Source: an uncultured Prevotellaceae bacterium (GTDB taxonomy: Bacteria; Bacteroidota; Bacteroidia; Bacteroidales; Bacteroidaceae). Taken from it: a stretch of 64,000 nucleotides of DNA. Location: the NCBI GenBank assembly GCA_947176895.1, contig CAMWSK010000007.1, positions 1-64,000 of the forward strand, written 5' to 3'. The notes under the pieces were generated by a model. It was given only the letters and a program-made list of their open reading frames with translations, did no database searches and was not told where the DNA came from. The translations under genes and the position numbers were made by a program. The first letter of the stretch is position 1; each line of letters opens with the position of its first letter. Positions 45,125 through 52,560 of this stretch are shown piece by piece.

Positions 45125-45171
45125 GGGTGCCACTCCGTTTCCTTTATAATGAAAATCATGTCATGGCACCC
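45125..45171. other. Inverted repeat between precursor gene and outer-membrane gene
   Basis: GGGTGCCA (45125-45132) and TGGCACCC (45164-45171) are perfect reverse complements with 31 bases between. On the minus strand no U-tract follows. It may stabilise the 3' end of the precursor mRNA or attenuate reading into the export genes. Confidence 0.5.
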
Positions 45172-45190
45172 TTTTGTGTTTTATCGCGTC

Positions 45191-45439
45191 TTAATTCCTC
45201 TTGCAATAGAATTCGGCTTTATAGCGATCATCAGAGGTGTCCTCCGTATCACCACCTTCAATTTGAACATACTTAACACAACAAGTTCCCGTATAGAACC
45301 CACCGTCAACACCCACTGCACACGGAGTACCTTCTTTAGTACATTCAAAAGGAAAGAAATCACCACCTACCAGCATTTCCATTTCTTCACTGGAAAGCCT
45401 ACTACCTTGAGTCAAGGTAAAACGTTTTAATTTTCTCAT
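45191..45439 (-). CDS. Double-glycine leader precursor peptide (GG-Bacteroidales type)
   Basis: An 82-residue precursor. The leader is residues 1-26, MRKLKRFTLTQGSR then LSSEEMEMLVGG, with the C39 recognition pattern L(-12), E(-8), M(-7), L(-4), G(-2), G(-1). The predicted core is 56 residues with Cys at precursor positions 33, 40, 53, 54 and 79, and an acidic GGDTEDTSDD stretch. The gene lies between a VKOR/thioredoxin gene and the exporter genes. Five cysteines suggest two disulfides plus one free, dimerising or modified Cys. It resembles, from memory, the precursor family modelled as TIGR04149; activity is unknown. Confidence 0.85.
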   Translation of the reverse strand: MRKLKRFTLTQGSRLSSEEMEMLVGGDFFPFECTKEGTPCAVGVDGGFYTGTCCVKYVQIEGGDTEDTSDDRYKAEFYCKRN

Positions 45440-45492
45440 AATTTGTTTTTTTATTGTTATGCACTATTACAGTCGAGTTGCAAATTCGCTGC

Positions 45493-45530
45493 CAATGGTT
45501 CGTGCATGCCATTGTTATCTTGCAAGATAA
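45493..45530. promoter_or_regulatory. Adjacent palindromes upstream of the precursor gene
   Basis: TTATCTTGCAAGATAA (45515-45530) is a perfect 16-bp palindrome. Next to it CAATGG (45493-45498) pairs with CCATTG (45509-45514). They fill the 96-base gap between the VKOR stop and the precursor ATG and could be an operator or an mRNA processing site. Confidence 0.55.
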
Positions 45531-45535
45531 TTTCT

Positions 45536-47086
45536 CTATTCTATCGAAAGCCGTGTCATCATGGCCAAATCTGCCAATTTGTATTCGTGAGGGAGTTTAT
45601 ACCCATTCACCAACACTGTCGGGGTGGCTGTCAGTGCCACTTTCTGACGCCAGCGTTCATGCATGCTCACCTGTTCTTCCACTGACTCCGCATGGATTTG
45701 TGCGGCATTCTGCTTGATGATTCGCTGGTAATCATACTTATCTTTGGTATACCATTGATCAAACAGACACAAGGATTCATTCATCGGATGATTTTGGTAA
45801 CAGGCTATTAGGTAGCGGCTGCTGTCCTCCAACGGCTTATTGAATGCAGAAAAGATGTATTGTATGCAGATATCGTTCCCGCTCACGTTCAATAGTTCTT
45901 TCACCTGCTTATGCATCCTGGCACATGGATTACAATGTGGATTACTAAGAATTGTCACACACAACTTTGCCTGAGGATTGCCAAAGATGATTGAAGAATC
46001 ATCATGCGTGACTTCATAAAACTCACCCTGCTCAATAAGTGTTTTGCCCACCATGCTGTTGGCTTTAAGAGAACGGTACTCTTGCACGGCACGCACACGT
46101 TCTTGTTCGGATGCATGGTATTGGGCATACTGATGTACCATTAGGATACTAATAGCAAATACGATGCCTGCCAGCAGGACAATGTTGAACTGATAGGTAA
46201 TGGGAACTTTCTGGCACGACACCAAGGCCGCCACCCCCATCGTCCAAACGAGAATCTGAACAAGTACGCACAGCACGCACCAATTTTGGGCAATGCGCCA
46301 TTGATAATAGACGCTCCATATCCCATACGTCATAGCTGCCCAATTGATTACAGCAACAAAAAAATATGATTCCGGGAAGAGCGAAAGGAGCATGAGGTTG
46401 GCAGTGAAATATCCCAGTCCGACTTCACTCCAGCTGATGCCGAAAACTTTGGCCATTGGCCCATCGAGCACGCTGTTGCAGTCGGCATAATGAAACAGAC
46501 TGCACACCTTGTCCCCATAGCGGCTTTCACCAAACAACTGCTTTTCCATCAGCATAGTGCAGACAAGAATGCCCGCAACACTTAATGCCATACGCACGAA
46601 ATCCAAAACTCCGAAACTATGCAGATTGCTTACCACACCCACACCCACGGCTATCGCAAGTAGGATGGGTATACCATACGCCTTCACAGCCGATATCCGT
46701 TCGTCCATTTTGTGCTGTTTGTAGCTTGGTTCAACAGCATCAGTGGTTTTCTCCACGACAAGGGCATTTCCCGTCCACATCCGGTTGAACACATCATGAG
46801 AAATGGTTGTCTTCTTCTCCTTTTGCAGATAGGTAAGAGCATCCTCATCGCAATGTAGACCTATAACGAAATCTCCATGGATATGCAGGATGCACGGATA
46901 ATTCAATCTTGTCAGTTCCTTCGTGTCGATTCTGACACCTACCGACTTCACTCCATAGACATCCAACATCTTTTTCAATCCGAACATATTTCCCTTGTGT
47001 GGGTGTTCGTTATAAAGGCTGTTAGCGAAGTTTGATGTATAGCGAACATCCAGTGCGTCCAGAAAAAACTCAAGTATATTTTTCAT
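45536..47086 (-). CDS. C39-like (inactive) / VKOR / thioredoxin fusion oxidase
   Basis: A 516-residue membrane protein. Residues 1-115 or so have a C39-peptidase-like fold outline (MFGLKKMLDVYGVKS, CILHIHGDFVIGLH) but the Cys and His catalytic positions appear replaced (T/S and D), so it is probably a leader-binding domain. A VKOR domain (about 150-310) holds CSLFHYADC and the CVLC pair in NWCVLCVL. The C-terminal DsbA/thioredoxin-like domain carries NPHCNPCARMH. Predicted to oxidise Cys pairs of the precursor. Its ATG overlaps the preceding glycosyltransferase stop by 4 bases. Confidence 0.88.
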   Translation of the reverse strand: MKNILEFFLDALDVRYTSNFANSLYNEHPHKGNMFGLKKMLDVYGVKSVGVRIDTKELTRLNYPCILHIHGDFVIGLHCDEDALTYLQKEKKTTISHDVFNRMWTGNALVVEKTTDAVEPSYKQHKMDERISAVKAYGIPILLAIAVGVGVVSNLHSFGVLDFVRMALSVAGILVCTMLMEKQLFGESRYGDKVCSLFHYADCNSVLDGPMAKVFGISWSEVGLGYFTANLMLLSLFPESYFFVAVINWAAMTYGIWSVYYQWRIAQNWCVLCVLVQILVWTMGVAALVSCQKVPITYQFNIVLLAGIVFAISILMVHQYAQYHASEQERVRAVQEYRSLKANSMVGKTLIEQGEFYEVTHDDSSIIFGNPQAKLCVTILSNPHCNPCARMHKQVKELLNVSGNDICIQYIFSAFNKPLEDSSRYLIACYQNHPMNESLCLFDQWYTKDKYDYQRIIKQNAAQIHAESVEEQVSMHERWRQKVALTATPTVLVNGYKLPHEYKLADLAMMTRLSIE

Positions 47087-47844
47087 TTCGTGATATAGTT
47101 TGTCAGAGTTTCCCGATCCATTGAACAGACCCTCACAAATTCACGTCTTAGCCTATCACCATCGGCTTTGGATTGATAGGCAGAGTTCTTTTTGCGTGGG
47201 TGATATAGATGGAACAATTGCCCCTCCCGAGTCCACATAACTTTGTGCCCAAGGATTTTTACACGTCGCATACGTTCTGCATCCTCAGGTCCCCAACCGG
47301 TAAAGCGCTCATTCTCGCCCCCACACTGCAAATAATACTGTTGATGTACCAAATAAGCACCACCACATTGTTTCCTGCCAAGGAAAGAACTTAATCTCAA
47401 TTGGTGCAAATACTCAAAATCCGTTTTTACTCTCATGTTGGCAGACATTTTTTCGGGAAGCATTACGAACTGTCCATTATATGGATAGGCGATAGTACAC
47501 CCTGCAAGAATGTTGTTCACAGCTTCGTATATTTGGGCATAGCCAACCAAGACATCTGCATCCCAGACTGCTACTATGCGGGTTTCGGCCATGCGTAACA
47601 AAACGTTAATATATCGTGTGCGATGAAATACCAGTGAGAAATCCTTGACAAACAAATGTTCTACTCCATCCGGCCAAATCTCACCGCTCAACGTTGATGT
47701 GGCATCAGCTTCTAAAACAATTATTCTGCACCCTAGCCCGGCAAGGTGACGCAGAACGGCACGAAGGTTTTTCCGCCTCTCTTCGCTGTCTATGCGAACA
47801 GGGATGACAATGGTCAACAATGATTTTATATTTTGCAGTTGCAT
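47083..47844 (-). CDS. GT-A family glycosyltransferase with GWGPED motif
   Basis: A 253-residue enzyme with a GT-A fold start LLTIVIPVRIDSEERRKN, a DxD-type VWDADVLV (about 92-99), and a C-terminal GENERFTGWGPEDAERMRR like galactosyltransferases of the GT7-C type. Predicted to transfer a sugar, the acceptor plausibly being the precursor or a glycan. It overlaps the upstream GT4 gene by 19 bases and the VKOR gene by 4, so the set is tightly coupled. Confidence 0.85.
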   Translation of the reverse strand: MQLQNIKSLLTIVIPVRIDSEERRKNLRAVLRHLAGLGCRIIVLEADATSTLSGEIWPDGVEHLFVKDFSLVFHRTRYINVLLRMAETRIVAVWDADVLVGYAQIYEAVNNILAGCTIAYPYNGQFVMLPEKMSANMRVKTDFEYLHQLRLSSFLGRKQCGGAYLVHQQYYLQCGGENERFTGWGPEDAERMRRVKILGHKVMWTREGQLFHLYHPRKKNSAYQSKADGDRLRREFVRVCSMDRETLTNYITK

Positions 47845-49448
47845 ATCTTAAACGCATTTTGTATGATTGTCTTGTCTTGCGGCATGAGGGAAGGCGCATC
47901 ACCAGACAGGTGCGATGCAAGCAGCTCCTGCACACATGTCTGGTAAAAATTCGTTTGTCTCATGCTGTGTAGCATGGCCATCGACTCGTTCGGTAAGCGG
48001 TTGCCCACGGCCACCTCCCGCAGCCAATCCAGATAATAAATCAAGTACTCCTGAATGAGAGACACGTGGGCAGATTGCTCTCCCCGTTCACATAAAGCCA
48101 AACTTCGTCTCCACAAATACACACCGATGCCCCCAATCCCATAAAAGTTTGTGTCAATGTCGGGACATTGGTCTATCAACTGAAACATTTTGTAGTCGAT
48201 ATGCTCCAAAAAATCCGGTGACATTGTATAATTTGAACGGCAAAACGATTTTTCTATTGCCCGGTACGTTTCGCGAATCATGGAGGACACCCGATAGCGG
48301 ATTCCGTACAATTGGCTTACGGCTGCCGAAGCACGTCTATAAGCTTCATTGTCAGACAACAGCAAATCCATACGGGATGATATTTCGTTGACAAAACAAT
48401 CTTCGTTCCAGTTGTCCTCGTCAATTGGCACACGAAACTCGGGTGTTGCATCCAACATTTCTGCCAAACCCGTAGAATCCGTACCAATCAGAGGAATTCC
48501 ATGACGCATCATCTCTATGGCAGTGTAAGAGCATTGTTCGTGAAATGAAGGCATTACGCCGATAGTTGCCGTCTGATAAAGTCCATCCAACTCATTACTG
48601 GACATTTTTCCCATGAACATCACACGCCCCGACAACTCCCTGCATTGCGACAAATAACGCTGAAAATCACCATCACCAGCAATTACTAGACGGACATCTG
48701 GATGTTTTTGACAGATTGACTTAAACGCAGCTATCAAGTACTCCAATCCCTTAATCTCGTCCAGTCGGCCGACATACAAAACAGTGCGTAACTCCGGCGT
48801 ATCCGAGGCCGTCTTCAAACACAAAGCGTCTCCCTTTCCGTTATAAACCAACTGCAACTTCTCTGGAAAAACCGCATAGTCTTCCGTCAAGATCCGTTGC
48901 GTATCCTTCGATAGAACAAGAACCTCATCGGCAAGATGTAGAAAAGACTTTTCGCTTTCCACTGTGGACAGTATTTTTTTCTCCTTTTCGTCCTGTGGCC
49001 GGTATCCTTCGGCCGTGAGCCTGTGAAATTGCGTTTTGTTGCCTTTCAGCTCAAAGCACCAACCCAGATAGTGCACGGTAAGCACAATCCGGCAATCAAA
49101 GTATTGGTTCTTCAGCAACATGGCAAGCGGCATATGATGGAAGTAGTTAAATTGGAAAACCAACCGCTCCTCTGAACCGGGATTGATGTGTCTGGCCAGA
49201 AAATAAAACGAGGTGCGGCAATACTGTTCGCTTTCCATTTTCGATGGCAAGGTCGGAATGCCGTAGTGCTGGCATCCACGCTCATCCGTTGTGATTGTAT
49301 ACTCCTTGATATCATCCGAAACCATATCCACGAAAGACACTGTCACATTCTTGTGCTCTAATAGTCCCTCTGCAAGTGAACGGACATAGGTCCCGATGCC
49401 GTAATTAGCTGCCCTACTTGTATTGTTAAAGATGAATATATGTGTCAT
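47826..49448 (-). CDS. GT4 glycosyltransferase with extra C-terminal domain
   Basis: A 540-residue protein. The first 400 residues are a GT-B, family 4 glycosyltransferase: GIGTYVRSLAEGL near the start, TVLYVGRLDEIKGLEYLI, the EX7E-like EQCSYTAIEMMRHGIPLIGTD. Residues about 410-540 are an additional helical domain with NFYGIGGIGVYLWRRSL, reminiscent of LanC/GT-linked repeats. It resembles, from memory, the glycosyltransferase family named for GG-Bacteroidales peptide systems (TIGR04157). Its start codon overlaps the stop of the LanC-like gene. Confidence 0.85.
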   Translation of the reverse strand: MTHIFIFNNTSRAANYGIGTYVRSLAEGLLEHKNVTVSFVDMVSDDIKEYTITTDERGCQHYGIPTLPSKMESEQYCRTSFYFLARHINPGSEERLVFQFNYFHHMPLAMLLKNQYFDCRIVLTVHYLGWCFELKGNKTQFHRLTAEGYRPQDEKEKKILSTVESEKSFLHLADEVLVLSKDTQRILTEDYAVFPEKLQLVYNGKGDALCLKTASDTPELRTVLYVGRLDEIKGLEYLIAAFKSICQKHPDVRLVIAGDGDFQRYLSQCRELSGRVMFMGKMSSNELDGLYQTATIGVMPSFHEQCSYTAIEMMRHGIPLIGTDSTGLAEMLDATPEFRVPIDEDNWNEDCFVNEISSRMDLLLSDNEAYRRASAAVSQLYGIRYRVSSMIRETYRAIEKSFCRSNYTMSPDFLEHIDYKMFQLIDQCPDIDTNFYGIGGIGVYLWRRSLALCERGEQSAHVSLIQEYLIYYLDWLREVAVGNRLPNESMAMLHSMRQTNFYQTCVQELLASHLSGDAPSLMPQDKTIIQNAFKICNCKI

Positions 49449-50143
49449 TACAAAATAATATTTTTAAGAATGTAATAGGCACTGCCACCATCTATGTCCA
49501 GCGGCTTCTCCAAATAATCAGTTTCCGCAAACGTAGGCTCGTTCAAAATACTCATAAGTTGCATTTCTTCGGATGGTGCGACATATCCGGCCATCGTGTC
49601 TCGCAGTTCCTTAAGGTAACTACCGTCAAACGTGGTCACCATCTCTACACTTTGACGTAGCTTCAAATACATCATCAGTCCCCTTCCTCCTGTACGCACA
49701 GATTTGTCTGTTATCCTACGAGGGTCACGTTCCATAATTTTTTGATCTATGTCGACCAAAAGGTCATTTAAACTACATTCCAGCAAACCCCGTTTACACA
49801 ACAACGCCGTTCCATAGCCAATTCCGGCCAAGCCACGTTCCAAACCGATAGGCATATCAGTGTGCACCCCATCGTACACCTGTTGAAACAATTCCCACGC
49901 ATACTCGCGCATTACATCATCATGTAGTGCATCGGCATATAGGTACAATGCGACAACAATTCCCATTTTTCCGTGAAACAGCCCCAATTCACGCATATAG
50001 GAACTATGCAAAAGTAAATAATTTGCAATCCTTTCTTGTTCTTTCTTCATAACGAAATTATCACGTACATTTACCAGTAGCGCTTCATTGACTGCGTCCA
50101 CAGCGAGCGAGTTCAATCCTGTAACCCCTGAATGATTGTGCAA
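49448..50143 (-). CDS. LanC-like protein lacking zinc ligands
   Basis: A 231-residue protein with LanC-type toroid repeats: GLFHGKMGIVVALYLYA, GLERGLAGIGYGTALL, TGGRGLMMYLKL and DGGSAYYILKN. It is about half the length of LanC cyclases, and no Cys-His-Gly zinc motif is seen, so lanthionine cyclase activity is unlikely. It may be a scaffold or peptide-binding subunit working with the GT4 enzyme, whose C-terminus carries a similar motif. First gene of the locus. Confidence 0.78.
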   Translation of the reverse strand: MHNHSGVTGLNSLAVDAVNEALLVNVRDNFVMKKEQERIANYLLLHSSYMRELGLFHGKMGIVVALYLYADALHDDVMREYAWELFQQVYDGVHTDMPIGLERGLAGIGYGTALLCKRGLLECSLNDLLVDIDQKIMERDPRRITDKSVRTGGRGLMMYLKLRQSVEMVTTFDGSYLKELRDTMAGYVAPSEEMQLMSILNEPTFAETDYLEKPLDIDGGSAYYILKNIIL

Positions 50144-50281
50144 TATAATAATTAAATTTAAAATTTATATAAATTCTATCAAGAAAAATAGCAACTCAAG
50201 TAAATTTTTAATAAAAGAGCCATGGAAGAGCCGTGTACAAACAACACAAACGCGTGCAAAGCTTGCTATTGCCACATGCCT

Positions 50282-50316
50282 TTTGCCTAGAATTTCAAGA
50301 AAAAAACATACCTTTG
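50282..50316 (+). promoter_or_regulatory. Candidate promoter of the gamma-carbonic anhydrase-like gene
   Basis: TTTG (50282-50285) and TACCTTTG (50309-50316) are separated by 23 bases, a little longer than consensus. The ATG is 26 bases further on. Confidence 0.5.
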
Positions 50317-50341
50317 CAGGCAAACAACCTATTGATATACT

Positions 50342-50920
50342 ATGGCAATCATCAAGAAATTAGAAGGGATGCCCGCCCCCCGATTCGGGAAACACTGTTA
50401 TTTTAGCGAGGGGGCAGCCATCATTGGCAACGTGGAGATGGGCGACGACTGCACCATCTGGTTCAACGCAGTGCTGCGCGGCGACGTGCATTTCATCAAA
50501 ATCGGAAACCGGACCAACGTGCAGGATTGCAGCTGCATACACACGCTCAACGGTAAGGCTCCCTGCATCTTGGGGGACGACGTGACCATCGGTCACAGCG
50601 TGACACTGCATGGCTGCGAAGTGAAAGACGGTGCACTGGTGGGCATGGGCGCCACCGTGCTGGACCATGCCGTGGTGGGCCGCGGTGCCATCGTGGCCGC
50701 CGGCGCGTTGGTGCTGAGCAACACCGTGATTGGCGACGGCGAGCTATGGGGAGGCGTACCCGCCAAGTTCATCAAGAAAGTGGATCCCGAACAGGCTCAA
50801 GCCCTGAACAAGACGTATGCCGGCCACTATGTGGAATACAGCGACTGGTACCGCAAGACCGATGCCAACCCCGCGAACACGCAGGTGGTGACCACCGGCG
50901 AGGAGTATCGCGCCGAATAA
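50342..50920 (+). CDS. Gamma-carbonic anhydrase-like hexapeptide protein
   Basis: A 192-residue left-handed beta-helix protein of the YrdA/PaaY/gamma-CA family, built of hexapeptide turns (IGNVEMGDDCTIWFNAVLRGD, cut to DDCTIWFNAVLRGD). The potential metal-ligand histidines appear in IHTLNGK and IGHSVTLHG. The C-terminal helix closes the trimer. Many family members have weak or no carbonic anhydrase activity, so the reaction is not certain. Single gene, convergent with waaA beyond a repeat-filled gap. Confidence 0.9.
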   Translation: MAIIKKLEGMPAPRFGKHCYFSEGAAIIGNVEMGDDCTIWFNAVLRGDVHFIKIGNRTNVQDCSCIHTLNGKAPCILGDDVTIGHSVTLHGCEVKDGALVGMGATVLDHAVVGRGAIVAAGALVLSNTVIGDGELWGGVPAKFIKKVDPEQAQALNKTYAGHYVEYSDWYRKTDANPANTQVVTTGEEYRAE

Positions 50921-51075
50921 GCAAAATAAGAAGAACAAGGAACAGAGGGGTTCCTGTCACAGCCGGAATTGGATGGGGAGGGTCATCCGCATCCTCACAG
51001 CCTTTCCTTTGACTTAACGTAAGTTCGACGGATTTTTGCCGTCTGTAAAAATCCCCGTCCCAAAGCCCTCGAAAA

Positions 51076-51154
51076 AACATCTTGATGTATTCTTAAAACA
51101 TGAACATGTTTCTGAAAAAGATGAACATGTTTTCCCCGAAACATCCACATGTAT
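51076..51154. repeat. Array of four AT-rich 15-bp palindromic units
   Basis: Units start at 51076 (AACATCTTGATGTAT), 51097 (AACATGAACATGTTT), 51118 (AAGATGAACATGTTT) and 51140 (AACATCCACATGTAT); spacing 21, 21, 22. They occupy the 416-base gap between convergent gene ends, followed by the GC-rich array. Bases 50921-51075 show no gene or motif. Confidence 0.8.
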
Positions 51155-51193
51155 TTGAAATACCCGGTAAACGTTAACTCACAAAGCAGAAGA

Positions 51194-51275
51194 AACATCG
51201 CGGCGAATCACTAAAATCACCGCGATGAATGGTAAAAAAACGCCGCGGTGATTTTAAAAAATCATCGCGGCGTTT
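51194..51275. repeat. Array of four GC-rich 15-bp units with terminator hairpin
   Basis: Units start near 51194, 51216, 51239 and 51261 (spacing 22-23), alternating so that neighbours pair. The last two form a 16-bp hairpin (51240-51255 with 51258-51273). On the minus strand TTTTTTTACC follows it, making it the likely terminator of gltX-waaA, 64 bases past the waaA stop. Confidence 0.8.
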
Positions 51276-51336
51276 TGGGGAGACCTGTCGTTTCGCCCAC
51301 AAAAAACTCTTCGACAAACTCACGCCACTCGCAGAA

Positions 51337-52557
51337 TCAGAACTTCAAGAAAGAGAAAATCTTATCCGTGGCTCCGGCGTTTCCCATGATATAGTCACGG
51401 TTCAACTCACCCGCACGCTTCAAGGCTGCCGTTCCGGAAGCAAAGCGCTGCATGGTGGCATCGAAATCCTCCTGACTGTGTATCTCGATACAACCACCCA
51501 GACGCATCATATCCTGTGCCTCACGGAACTTGCGATTGTTGGGACCTATCAACACAGGCACGCCATAGACAGCAGCCTCGGGCACATTATGGATACCTAC
51601 GCCAAAGCCTCCGCCCACATAGGCCACCTCGCCATAGCGATAAATGCTGCTAAGCAGGCCAAAGCAGTTGATGATCAAGCAATCCGCCGCAGCAATATTC
51701 TGATCCGTGGCCTCGCTGTAACGTAAAAAAGGGCGATGAAGCTTCTCCTCTATCTGCTTCAGATGGCTCTCACTGATGACGTGCGGAGCCAAGATGAGCT
51801 TCATCTCAGGATGCCGGTTAAAGTATGTGATTATCAAATCCTCGTCGGGTGTCCAGCTGCTTCCCGCCACCAGCACGAAACGGTTGTCCTTGAACCGCTC
51901 CACCAAAGGCAACTGCTTGGCGGCATGACAAATATCAAGAACACGATCCATGCGTGTGTCGCCCACGACGGTCACATTACCCTCAACGCCCCTGGTAGCA
52001 AGCATGTGGCGGCTCTGTTCATCCTGCACAAAAAAATGGGTGATAAGACTCAACACATAAGCATAGCCGCGTCCGTACCAGCGAAAGAAAATCTTGTTTG
52101 GCTGGAATATCGAGCAAACGCTATAGACAGGAATATGATGACGCTTGCAGGCCCTGATGTAATTGAGCCAAAACTCGTATTTGATGAAGAAAGCCATCTC
52201 GGGACGCAACATGTGTACGAAAGCCAAAGCATTTCCTGCCGTATCGAAAGGGAGATAGCACACGATATCCGCTCCATCATAGTTCTTGCGCACCTCATAG
52301 CCCGAGGGGCTGAAAAAAGTGAGCACAATCTTGTACTCGGGATGCTCGCGCCGCAGACGCTCCATCAGGGGGCGCCCTTGCTCAAACTCGCCCAACGAAG
52401 CCGCATGAAACCACACATACCGCTCACCCTTCTTCAATTTCTTATGAAGAATCTTCCACGTCTGCCAATGGCCACACACCATCTGACGCGCCTTCTTATG
52501 AAAGGGCGCAACCAGATAAACGAAAACCATGTACAGGATGACACCTATCGTGTACAT
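51337..52557 (-). CDS. waaA: 3-deoxy-D-manno-octulosonic acid transferase
   Basis: Adds Kdo from CMP-Kdo to lipid A precursor at the inner membrane. The 406-residue GT-B enzyme (GT30) has an N-terminal membrane anchor (about 1-18), FHAASLGEFEQGRPL, PEMAFFIKYEFWLNY and GGGFGVGIHNVPEAAVYGVP, all typical of KdtA. Its ATG is 3 bases after the gltX stop, so the two form an operon. Confidence 0.94.
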   Translation of the reverse strand: MYTIGVILYMVFVYLVAPFHKKARQMVCGHWQTWKILHKKLKKGERYVWFHAASLGEFEQGRPLMERLRREHPEYKIVLTFFSPSGYEVRKNYDGADIVCYLPFDTAGNALAFVHMLRPEMAFFIKYEFWLNYIRACKRHHIPVYSVCSIFQPNKIFFRWYGRGYAYVLSLITHFFVQDEQSRHMLATRGVEGNVTVVGDTRMDRVLDICHAAKQLPLVERFKDNRFVLVAGSSWTPDEDLIITYFNRHPEMKLILAPHVISESHLKQIEEKLHRPFLRYSEATDQNIAAADCLIINCFGLLSSIYRYGEVAYVGGGFGVGIHNVPEAAVYGVPVLIGPNNRKFREAQDMMRLGGCIEIHSQEDFDATMQRFASGTAALKRAGELNRDYIMGNAGATDKIFSFLKF

Positions 52558-52560
52558 GAC

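Noticed and set aside
49448-50143. Active lanthionine cyclase
   Set aside because: The protein is about half-length and lacks the Cys/His zinc ligands, and no dehydratase is present in the locus.
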